Positions 1 through 7,798 of a stretch of 26,030 bases of DNA are shown one piece after another (within the stretch, counting starts at the first letter, position 1; every line of letters starts with the position of its first letter). The translations under genes were made by a program, and so were the position numbers. Location of the stretch: positions 1-26,030 of the forward strand of contig JACKOJ010000011.1 of assembly GCA_024234325.1 (NCBI GenBank), given 5' to 3'. The notes beneath the pieces are model-generated. The model ran no database searches and was not told where the DNA came from. It saw only the letters and a list, made by a program, of their open reading frames with translations. The DNA comes from Pseudomonadales bacterium. GTDB lineage: Bacteria > Pseudomonadota > Gammaproteobacteria > Pseudomonadales > Pseudohongiellaceae.

Positions 1-11
1 AAAAATACATG

Positions 12-43
12 GATTAAGTAATAGAGGTAGGCACTTACCGAAG
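12..43 (-). other. 3' arm of 16S rRNA processing stem
   Basis: Just beyond the 16S 3' end, the transcript carries ACCTCTATTACTTAATC (28 to 12). This is perfectly complementary over 17 bases to the leader sequence at 1772-1788. The pairing continues inward for 15 more positions with some G-U pairs, to base 43. In known bacterial rRNA operons, 16S flanks pair in this way to form the RNase III substrate that releases the precursor of 16S. Confidence 0.85.
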
Positions 44-59
44 CGCTTGCGCTATCGTT

Positions 60-1598
<1,539 letters not shown>

Positions 1599-1756
1599 AA
1601 GTATTGCATACCACCACGCTTCATCATCCACCGTACTACTTAACCGGCAAACTCACGCAGCAGCATCATTCATGCTCAAAGTCACAACTACTGTCTTTAA
1701 CTTAATAAATTAACGCAGTTGCTTACCTTGATATCTTTGCAATCAACGCAAAGCAT

Positions 1757-1788
1757 CCTCGGCAAGCACCCACCTCTATTACTTAATC
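1757..1788 (-). other. 5' arm of 16S rRNA processing stem
   Basis: The leader transcript reads GATTAAGTAATAGAGGT from 1788 to 1772, then GGGTGCTTGCCGAGG to 1757. It pairs with 12-43 on the far side of the 16S gene: 17 Watson-Crick pairs followed by 15 pairs that include several G-U. Together they form a stem of about 32 base pairs enclosing the whole 16S rRNA, the expected RNase III processing structure. Confidence 0.85.
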
Positions 1789-1793
1789 TCTGC

Positions 1794-1827
1794 TTTTTAA
1801 AGAACTTTTTTCCAGACCTTCGTGGTC
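1794..1827 (-). promoter_or_regulatory. rRNA leader antitermination elements (boxB-like hairpin and boxA)
   Basis: In the leader transcript a small hairpin, GACC-ACGAA-GGTC (1827-1815), is followed by GTTCTTTAAAAA (1805-1794). The latter matches the boxA element of rRNA operons (E. coli TGCTCTTTAACA). The boxB-then-boxA order and its place between promoter and processing stem are those of rrn leaders, where NusB/NusE bind boxA to suppress Rho-dependent termination. The function is inferred from similarity. Confidence 0.75.
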
Positions 1828-1838
1828 AGGAGCGGCGT

Positions 1839-1866
1839 ATTATAGGGCCAATTTTTGGCCTTGCAA
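1839..1866 (-). promoter_or_regulatory. rRNA operon promoter (sigma-70 type)
   Basis: On the minus strand, a -35 TTGCAA (1866-1861) and a perfect -10 TATAAT (1844-1839) are separated by 16 bases. The -10 is followed by a G/C-rich discriminator (ACGCCGC), as in stringently controlled rrn promoters. AT-rich sequence upstream of the -35 (about 1867-1905) could be an UP element. The 16-base spacer is almost entirely a perfect inverted repeat, GGCCAA-AAA-TTGGCC (1846-1860), which is unusual. The start point would be near 1832, giving a leader of about 234 bases. The rest of the 1599-1924 interval holds no gene. Confidence 0.85.
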
Positions 1867-1924
1867 GTAATTTGTCAGATTTGTTTACAAAACTGCATCA
1901 AGCCCGATTTTGCTAGACAAACGC

Positions 1925-2545
1925 TTAATTGGGCGTTGACAAATTGAACTGTCTTGAAGTCTTGCCGACGTAGTACTTGTAAGCCCGGTACGCCAATAAC
2001 GGGAGGAGAATACTAGCATAAATTACTGCTTCTGTAAGGTCTGTTCGCAATATCCACGTCAGATGAATCAGCCCCAGCACATTCACGAGATATACCAGCT
2101 TGTGGAGTGGTTTCCAGCGTCGCCCAAGGCGCTTCATCATACTCTTGATGGAGGTAATGCCCAGAACCACCAGAATCAGGTACGCGGTAAAACCAACAGT
2201 TATATAGGGGCGCTCCAGAATGTCCTCGAATATCTCCGACCAGCGCAGTTGCAGAAGAAACAGCAGATACACGAGAAAGTGCACAGATGCATAGAACAGC
2301 GCAAACAGCCCAAAGGTGCGCCGATAAGGAAGAAGCTTTGGCCAGCCCCCAATATTGCGTAATGGCGTAATGGAGAGGGACAGCAGCAGAAAGCGGAACG
2401 TCCACTCCCCAGTCTCCTGAATCAGGGTATCCGCGGGGTCCGGCCCCAGAGAATTGCTCACTGCACCGACAGTCAGGCCTATAAAGGGCAACAGCGACAG
2501 GCCAAACACCAGCCACTTCACAAGTTTTGCCGTTTGCAATGCCAC
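1925..2545 (-). CDS. msrQ: MsrQ, haem-binding membrane subunit of the MsrPQ methionine sulfoxide reductase
   Basis: This is a 206-residue hydrophobic protein with about five to six membrane segments, of the YedZ/MsrQ family in the ferric-reductase-like transmembrane superfamily. In this family the inner-membrane cytochrome b passes quinone- or flavin-derived electrons to periplasmic MsrP. Conserved histidines that can ligate haem are visible in ASVHFLVYLL and in the PLHKLVYLVNVLGLIHLTW stretch. The start is GTG at 2545, with a GGGAG ribosome site eight bases upstream. A TTG two codons later is less likely. The gene begins 20 bases after msrP stops, so the two form an operon. The same msrP-msrQ-16S order occurs in P. 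aeruginosa. I see no clear intrinsic terminator before the rRNA promoter. Confidence 0.93.
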   Translation of the reverse strand: MALQTAKLVKWLVFGLSLLPFIGLTVGAVSNSLGPDPADTLIQETGEWTFRFLLLSLSITPLRNIGGWPKLLPYRRTFGLFALFYASVHFLVYLLFLLQLRWSEIFEDILERPYITVGFTAYLILVVLGITSIKSMMKRLGRRWKPLHKLVYLVNVLGLIHLTWILRTDLTEAVIYASILLPLLAYRAYKYYVGKTSRQFNLSTPN

Positions 2546-2565
2546 CGCCGGGACTCCCTGGCTCC

Positions 2566-3606
2566 TCAGTAGTTCTTCACCAGGTCCATCCCGCGATAGA
2601 GGGATGCCACCTGTTCCGCATAGCCATTAAAGAGCTGTGTAGGAATGCGGGAACTGCTGAACAGGGTCTGCGGAAGGCGGGTTTCCATGTCCTGTCGCCA
2701 GCGAGGATGGGGCACATCCGGATTGACGTTGGCGTAGAAACCGTACTCCTGAGGGGCCAGCATGTTCCAGCTTGTGGCCGGCTCTTCCTCCCGGAAGCGG
2801 ATTTTGACAATCGACTTGATGCTCTTGAAGCCGTACTTCCAGGGCACCACCAGTCTGATGGGAGCACCGTTTTGCGGCGGCAGAAAATTCCCGTACACAC
2901 CAACAGCGAGCAATGTCAGCGGGTTCATCGCTTCGTCCATACGCAGACCTTCCCGGTACGGCCAGTCAATGGTCGTAAAACGGGCACGCTGGCCCGGCAT
3001 GCTGGACGGATCGAACAGGGTCAGAAACTCTACATACTTGGCCTTTGAGGTCGGCTGAAAGCGTTTGATCAGGTCCGCCAGCGAGAAGCCAACCCAGGGC
3101 ACGACCATGGACCAGCGCTCGACACAGCGCAGACGATAGATACGCTCCTCCAGGGCATGTGGCTTGAGAATATCCTCCAGCGTATAGACACCCGGCTTTT
3201 CCACCTCCCCCTCTATGGAAATCGACCAGGGATCTACCTTGAACTCCTTCGAGTAGGCACTGGGATCGCCCTTGTCCATCCCGAACTCATAGAAATTGTT
3301 ATACGAAATCAGATCACGGTAAGGCGTCAGAGCCTCTGCCGTATAAAAACCGCCTTCGTGAACGGCCGGACTGATGCTTTCAAACTTGGTGTTCCACCAG
3401 TCAGCGGGCGCAGAACGCGCAAGATCGTCGGGAGCACGCGCCCGCAACCCATCACCAGCCGCAGCCCCAGCAACACCGGGCAGACCAGCGGCTGCCACCC
3501 CAAAAGCGGCGGTCAGACTCCCAGCGATGAACCGGCGCCGATCATGAAACACGGACTCAGGCGTAATCTCGGAAGAAAGTATGTCAGGCTTGGATTTGAT
3601 CAACAT
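2566..3606 (-). CDS. msrP: MsrP, periplasmic molybdopterin methionine sulfoxide reductase
   Basis: This 346-residue protein is the catalytic subunit of MsrPQ (YedY family, sulfite-oxidase fold). It reduces both stereoisomers of methionine sulfoxide in periplasmic proteins damaged by chlorine and oxygen species. A twin-arginine signal is visible as RRRFI at residues 23-27, followed by a hydrophobic alanine/glycine-rich segment and a likely cleavage near VAGA (about 48). The protein is therefore exported folded by Tat. Cys161 in RLRCVERWSMVVPW is the expected molybdenum ligand. The ATG at 3606 has a GAGGA ribosome site about eight bases upstream. The gene is first in the msrP-msrQ pair, and the 156-base gap before pssA holds its promoter region. 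Confidence 0.96.
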   Translation of the reverse strand: MLIKSKPDILSSEITPESVFHDRRRFIAGSLTAAFGVAAAGLPGVAGAAAGDGLRARAPDDLARSAPADWWNTKFESISPAVHEGGFYTAEALTPYRDLISYNNFYEFGMDKGDPSAYSKEFKVDPWSISIEGEVEKPGVYTLEDILKPHALEERIYRLRCVERWSMVVPWVGFSLADLIKRFQPTSKAKYVEFLTLFDPSSMPGQRARFTTIDWPYREGLRMDEAMNPLTLLAVGVYGNFLPPQNGAPIRLVVPWKYGFKSIKSIVKIRFREEEPATSWNMLAPQEYGFYANVNPDVPHPRWRQDMETRLPQTLFSSSRIPTQLFNGYAEQVASLYRGMDLVKNY

Positions 3607-3664
3607 CGTCGGTTCCTCGCTTTCAAACCACCACCAAAAGGCAGCACGGGTGTTTCATGACTGA

Positions 3665-3703
3665 ATTGTAGCGAGCGACATCCCCGCCACGCTTAGTACT
3701 AAG
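3665..3703 (-). promoter_or_regulatory. Candidate msrP promoter with upstream palindrome
   Basis: On the minus strand a -10-like TACAAT lies at 3670-3665, about 60 bases before the msrP start. No good -35 is present at the right distance. Instead a perfect 12-base palindrome, CTTAGTACTAAG (3692-3703), sits next to and slightly overlapping that zone. A palindrome replacing a weak -35 suggests an activator site. Which regulator would bind is unknown (E. coli msrP is controlled by HprSR). This is inference from sequence only. Confidence 0.4.
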
Positions 3704-3762
3704 ACAGAAGCAAAAGCCAGGTCGTTACAAACCCGATGCTCCAATGAGCTCACCTCGCCGGT

Positions 3763-4605
3763 TCACGCCGAGGGCTGGTCAGCCGGCTTGCGCGGCTTGG
3801 CCTTGATACGCCGGTACAGCCAAACCAGGGGACCAGTGGACGCATAAACCAGACACATGGTCAGCAACACCTCGTGCGGGTTCTGGGCAATGACCACCAA
3901 CAACACCACCGCCGCCAGAAACACCACATAAGGCACCGTGCCACGAAAATGGATTTCCTTGAAGCTGTAGTAGCGGTAATTGGAAATCATCAGAATTCCG
4001 GTGAACGCTGTCAGTGCTGCTGCAGCAACTGCCACGCCGGAGGTGATTTCGATACCGTACTTGAAGCCTACCCACGGCAGGAAGGTCACCAATCCTGCAG
4101 CCACCGGACTCTGCAAGCCAACGAAGAAACGCTTGTCGACAGTACCAAGCTGCACATTGAAGCGGGCAAGACGCAGCGCGGCACAGGACATATAAATGAA
4201 GCTGGCAGCCCAGCCCGCCTCTCCCAGAGAGGACAGCGCCCAACTGAACATGATGAGTGCCGGGGCCACACCAAAGGACACCATATCGGACAGGCTGTCA
4301 AACTGGGCCCCGAAGGCACTCTGTGTATTGGTCAGACGCGCCACTCGCCCGTCCAGACCGTCCATGACGGAAGCAATCAGAATCGCCCACCCCGCCTTGT
4401 TAAAGTCACCGCTCATGCCAGCGATAATGGCGTAAAAGCCAGCAAACAATGCCCCAAGAGTCAGCAGGTTTGGCAACAGATAGATCCCCCGACGACGCAC
4501 TTTCTTGCCGTCTTCGGACACGACCTCCTCATGCTCATCAATCGGAAACAGGCTGTCTTCCTGGTCTTTTTCATTATTGTTGTCGGTGTCGTTATCGATA
4601 TCCAT
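3763..4605 (-). CDS. pssA: CDP-diacylglycerol-serine O-phosphatidyltransferase
   Basis: This 280-residue integral membrane enzyme joins serine to CDP-diacylglycerol to give phosphatidylserine, the precursor of phosphatidylethanolamine. The CDP-alcohol phosphatidyltransferase motif is complete: Asp82-Gly83, Asp85-Gly86, Ala89-Arg90, Gly99, Asp103 and Asp107. It belongs to the membrane-embedded type (as in Pseudomonas and Bacillus), not the E. coli peripheral type. Several hydrophobic segments follow to about residue 265. Residues 1-38 form a polar, Asp/Asn/Glu-rich N-terminal tail. The ATG at 4605 has only a weak ribosome site. The gene lies 58 bases after ilvY on the same strand, so it may be co-transcribed with the regulator. 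In Pseudomonas it follows ilvC directly. Confidence 0.95.
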   Translation of the reverse strand: MDIDNDTDNNNEKDQEDSLFPIDEHEEVVSEDGKKVRRRGIYLLPNLLTLGALFAGFYAIIAGMSGDFNKAGWAILIASVMDGLDGRVARLTNTQSAFGAQFDSLSDMVSFGVAPALIMFSWALSSLGEAGWAASFIYMSCAALRLARFNVQLGTVDKRFFVGLQSPVAAGLVTFLPWVGFKYGIEITSGVAVAAAALTAFTGILMISNYRYYSFKEIHFRGTVPYVVFLAAVVLLVVIAQNPHEVLLTMCLVYASTGPLVWLYRRIKAKPRKPADQPSA

Positions 4606-4663
4606 AAGATATTTTCAGGACCTCAGAGTAAAAGAATCAGGTGACTGTCGAGCGAGGGGTCGA

Positions 4664-5611
4664 TTATACACTGACTCCAGGCGATTGGGATTGCCCGTCG
4701 ACCGACACGGGGGTGATGTGCTCCAGAGCCAGGTTCCAGAACGCCTGAATACGCGGGTTGTGCATCTTGCGGCGCAATACACACAGCCCGATTGTGAAGG
4801 GTTCAAGCTGCGGCTGCACCGATAGCACCTCGATTTTACTCTGCATGGGACTGTTCTCCACCACCAGTTGTGGTACCACGCCCACGCCGAAACCGAGACT
4901 GACCATACTGACAATCGCCTCATTCCCGCCCACCTGTGCATAGATGTTTGGCCGGACTCCCTGTTCAGCGAACCAGCGGTTCACCCGCTCCCGGGCGATC
5001 CCGGACTCGGAAAGAATCATGGGCAGACGCTCCCAGGGTAGAGCGGCACTCGCGTTCCGGTTCGCATCAAGGACTTCGCGCAAGGGCGAACTCCCCCGGG
5101 GAGCTATGAAAATCAGGGGCGACTGACGAATTGGCCTGAAGATCAGCGTATCGGGAATACGCTCCGGACGAGCAGCAATTCCGACATCCTCCTGCTCGTC
5201 CAGCACCCTCTGAATGGAGAGTGCGGTGTCTCCGGTGTGCAACTGAATTTCGACTCCGGGGAAGCGGGCGCGGTATTCATTGAGCAAGTCATGGAGAAAA
5301 CTGTAGCTCGCCGTCACCGAACAGAAAATACTCAAGCGCCCCGCCAGCACGTCGGACTGACGGTGCAACTCCCGCTGCAGGGCTTCCCAGCGCTCGACAG
5401 TCTCCGCCGCAAAGCCCCGGAACTGCTCACCGGCAGGCGTCAGCTTCACCCGACGGTTATCGCGCTCGAACAGCGGCATACCCGCCTCGTGCTCAAGTTT
5501 CTGCACCACCCGCGTCAGGCTGGAGGGGCTGATATGAAACTCACGGCTGGTATTGCCAAAGTGCAGACTTCGACTCAAATGAAGGAACAACTGAAGCTCA
5601 CGCAACTCCAT
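4664..5611 (-). CDS. ilvY: IlvY, LysR-type activator of ilvC
   Basis: This 315-residue LysR-family regulator has an N-terminal winged helix-turn-helix (about residues 1-60, starting MELRELQLFLHLSRSLHFG) and a C-terminal effector-binding domain (about 90-295). By eye it follows E. coli IlvY through both domains, for example in SIFCSVTASYSFL, in GGNEAIVSMVSLGFGVGVVP, and in the C-terminal run ending QAFWNL. In E. coli, IlvY binds acetolactate or acetohydroxybutyrate and activates the divergent ilvC. The gene is divergent from ilvC here too, with 162 bases between them carrying operator-like inverted repeats. ATG at 5611 is preceded by a poor ribosome site. The C-terminus is slightly longer than in E. 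coli. Confidence 0.93.
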   Translation of the reverse strand: MELRELQLFLHLSRSLHFGNTSREFHISPSSLTRVVQKLEHEAGMPLFERDNRRVKLTPAGEQFRGFAAETVERWEALQRELHRQSDVLAGRLSIFCSVTASYSFLHDLLNEYRARFPGVEIQLHTGDTALSIQRVLDEQEDVGIAARPERIPDTLIFRPIRQSPLIFIAPRGSSPLREVLDANRNASAALPWERLPMILSESGIARERVNRWFAEQGVRPNIYAQVGGNEAIVSMVSLGFGVGVVPQLVVENSPMQSKIEVLSVQPQLEPFTIGLCVLRRKMHNPRIQAFWNLALEHITPVSVDGQSQSPGVSV

Positions 5612-5624
5612 GGCAAGTCTCGCG

Positions 5625-5691
5625 TTTCAAAATATGAAATGTATTGTTGCATATATAGCGTTTTACGCAACCATCTCTCTTGCCGTATGAT
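5625..5691 (+). promoter_or_regulatory. ilvY-ilvC divergent control region: candidate IlvY operators and ilvC promoter
   Basis: A perfect 15-base inverted repeat, TTTCA-N5-TGAAA (5625-5639), fits the LysR T-N11-A box. A second imperfect dyad, TTGC...GCAA (5647-5670), contains an inner GCGT-TTT-ACGC repeat (5658-5668). A plus-strand -10, TATGAT (5686-5691), is preceded at 18 bases by a -35-like TTTACG (5662-5667), which overlaps the second dyad. The arrangement is that of a regulator binding tandem sites upstream of and over the ilvC -35 while repressing its own divergent promoter. Assignment to IlvY is inferred from position. Confidence 0.6.
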
Positions 5692-5713
5692 GCGCCCCTG
5701 AAAGAATCCCACA

Positions 5714-5744
5714 GTCTGCGGACCTGCAGCCCCGTCCCGCAGAC
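5714..5744 (+). other. Stable hairpin in the ilvC 5' untranslated region
   Basis: An 8-base perfect stem, GTCTGCGG/CCGCAGAC, with a 15-base loop lies between the predicted ilvC start point (about 5698) and its ribosome site (GGAGA, 5763-5767). It is not followed by a U tract, so it is not a simple terminator. It could stabilise the 5' end of the message or affect translation. No function is shown. Confidence 0.45.
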
Positions 5745-5773
5745 GGACAGACCCATAACACTGGAGACACACA

Positions 5774-7243
5774 ATGAATTACTTCAACACCCTGCCCCTG
5801 CGCCTGCAACTGCAGCAACTGGGCAAATGCCGCTTCATGGACCGTAACGAGTTCGCCGATGGCGTGAATAAACTACTCGGCAAGAAAATCGTTATCGTAG
5901 GCTGCGGCGCCCAAGGCCTGAACCAGGGCCTGAACATGCGCGACAGCGGTCTGGACATTTCCTACACCCTGCGAGCAGCCGCCATTGCCGAAAAGCGTCA
6001 GTCCTGGAAAAACGCCACTGACAACGGCTTCAAGGTCGGCACCTATGAAGAACTGATCCCGACAGCAGACCTGGTACTGAACCTGACACCGGACAAGCAG
6101 CACACTGCCGTTGTCAAAGACGTCATGCCCCTGATGAAGCAGGGTGCCTGCCTGGCCTACTCCCACGGCTTCAACATCGTGGAAGAAGGCATGCAGATTC
6201 GTCCTGACCTGACCGTGGTCATGGTGGCACCGAAGTGCCCGGGTACTGAAGTGCGTGAAGAATACAAGCGCGGCTTCGGCGTCCCCACACTGATCGCTGT
6301 CCACGCAGAAAACGACCCGAACGGCGACGGCCTGGACATCGCCAAGGCGTACGCGGCTGCTACTGGTGGCCATCGCGCCGGCGTGCTGGAGTCTTCCTTT
6401 ATTGCAGAAGTGAAGTCCGACCTGATGGGCGAGCAAACCATTCTGTGCGGCATGCTGCAGACCGGCACCATCCTGTGCTACAACAAAATGATCGAGAAAG
6501 GCATCGACGCGGGCTACGCATCCAAGCTGATCCAGCACGGCTGGGAAGTGGTCTCCGAAGGCCTCAAGCACGGCGGCATCACCAACATGATGGATCGCCT
6601 GTCCAACCCGGCCAAGATCGTTGCCAACTCACTGGCTGCCGAGCTGAAAGACATCATGGCACCGCTGTTCCAGAAGCACATGGACGACATCATCTCCGGT
6701 GCCTTCTCAAGCGGCATGATGGAAGACTGGGCCAACGACGATGCCCTGCTGCTGGGCTGGCGCGCGGACACCGCAGAAACGGCGTTCGAGAAATCCACGG
6801 CTGGCACCATGAACATCAGCGAACAGGAATACTACGACAACGGTATCCTGATGGCTGCCATGCTGAAAGCGGGCGTGGAACTGGCCTTTGAAACCATGAC
6901 CGATGCCGGCATCATCGAAGAGTCCGCCTACTACGAATCTCTGCACGAAACCCCGCTGATTGCCAACCTGATCGGCCGCAAGAAGCTGTACGAGATGAAC
7001 AAGGTGATCTCCGACACTGCCGAATACGGTTGCTACCTGTTCTCCCACGCCTGCGTACCGCTGCTGAAAGACTTCATGGCGAAAGTCGACGTAGACGTGA
7101 TCGGCAAGGGTCTGGGCCTGGCCGACAACAATGTCGACAACGCCGAGCTGATCGCCGTGAACCAGAGCATTCGCAATCACCCCATCGAAGTGGTGGGCAG
7201 AAAGCTGCGCTCCTACATGACAGCGATGAAGAAAGCCATCTGA
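5774..7243 (+). CDS. ilvC: Ketol-acid reductoisomerase, class II (long form)
   Basis: This 489-residue enzyme isomerises and reduces acetolactate or acetohydroxybutyrate to the dihydroxy acids of valine, leucine and isoleucine synthesis, using NADPH and Mg2+. Its length matches the class II form of enterobacteria and plants (E. coli 491), not the class I form of about 338 residues found in Pseudomonas. By eye it tracks E. coli IlvC nearly end to end. The dinucleotide motif VGCGAQG starts at residue 42. NADPH-contacting Arg67, Lys74, Arg75 and Ser77 are kept, but the position of E. coli Lys69 is Ala68. The metal/catalytic Asp and Glu residues in EVKSDLMGEQ and IIEESAYYESLHE are present. ATG at 5774 has GGAGA six bases upstream. 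It is divergent from ilvY and convergent with ilvH across a shared terminator. Confidence 0.98.
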   Translation: MNYFNTLPLRLQLQQLGKCRFMDRNEFADGVNKLLGKKIVIVGCGAQGLNQGLNMRDSGLDISYTLRAAAIAEKRQSWKNATDNGFKVGTYEELIPTADLVLNLTPDKQHTAVVKDVMPLMKQGACLAYSHGFNIVEEGMQIRPDLTVVMVAPKCPGTEVREEYKRGFGVPTLIAVHAENDPNGDGLDIAKAYAAATGGHRAGVLESSFIAEVKSDLMGEQTILCGMLQTGTILCYNKMIEKGIDAGYASKLIQHGWEVVSEGLKHGGITNMMDRLSNPAKIVANSLAAELKDIMAPLFQKHMDDIISGAFSSGMMEDWANDDALLLGWRADTAETAFEKSTAGTMNISEQEYYDNGILMAAMLKAGVELAFETMTDAGIIEESAYYESLHETPLIANLIGRKKLYEMNKVISDTAEYGCYLFSHACVPLLKDFMAKVDVDVIGKGLGLADNNVDNAELIAVNQSIRNHPIEVVGRKLRSYMTAMKKAI

Positions 7244-7262
7244 TCCGCTGTATCACACGCAT

Positions 7263-7290
7263 AAAAAAAGGGCCGAATGGCCCTTTTTTT
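7263..7290. terminator. Bidirectional intrinsic terminator between ilvC and ilvIH
   Basis: A perfect A7-GGGCC / GGCCC-T7 stem with the four-base loop GAAT has a T run on either strand. It lies 19 bases after the ilvC stop and 15 bases after the ilvH stop. It can therefore end transcripts from both sides and insulate the convergent units. Confidence 0.93.
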
Positions 7291-7305
7291 ATTGCAGCAA
7301 GAAAC

Positions 7306-7797
7306 TCACACGCTGAGTACCTTTTCGCCCCGGGAAATTCCCGACACGCCGGTCCTGGCAACCTCCAGAATCGTGACACCGCTGATTGCCGCGAGGAAAG
7401 CATCCAGTTTGGCCGAAGTACCGACCAACTGAATGCTGTAGATGGTGCTGGTCACGTCCACCACCTGACCGCGGAAGATATCAGCAGTGCGTTTGACTTC
7501 ATCGCGCTGCGCACCCGTGGCCTTGACCTTGATCAGCATCAGCTCGCGCTCAATATGCGCACCTTCCGTTAGATCCACAAGCTTGACCACGTCCACCAGT
7601 TTGTTCAGGTGTTTGGTGATCTGCTCAATCTTGCGATCATCACCGATCGTGGTAATGGTCAGCCGTGACAAGGTGTGATCATCCGTCGGAGCGACCGTGA
7701 GCGACTCGATATTGTAGTTGCGCTGGGAGAACAGGCCCACAACGCGTGACAATGCTCCCGGCTCGTTTTCGAGCAGTATGGAAATAATGTGCCGCAT
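7306..7797 (-). CDS. ilvH: Acetolactate synthase III, small regulatory subunit
   Basis: This 163-residue protein has an N-terminal ACT domain (about 1-78) and the C-terminal ALS small-subunit domain. It activates the catalytic IlvI subunit and confers valine feedback inhibition. Residues that bind valine in E. coli IlvH (Asn11, Gly14, Asn29) are all present in NEPGALSRV and NYNIESLTV. It therefore looks like a valine-sensitive form. The ATG at 7797 follows the ilvI stop by one base. Its ribosome site GAGAGGA lies inside the ilvI end, so the two are probably translationally coupled. Length equals that of E. coli IlvH. Confidence 0.97.
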   Translation of the reverse strand: MRHIISILLENEPGALSRVVGLFSQRNYNIESLTVAPTDDHTLSRLTITTIGDDRKIEQITKHLNKLVDVVKLVDLTEGAHIERELMLIKVKATGAQRDEVKRTADIFRGQVVDVTSTIYSIQLVGTSAKLDAFLAAISGVTILEVARTGVSGISRGEKVLSV

Positions 7798-7798
7798 C

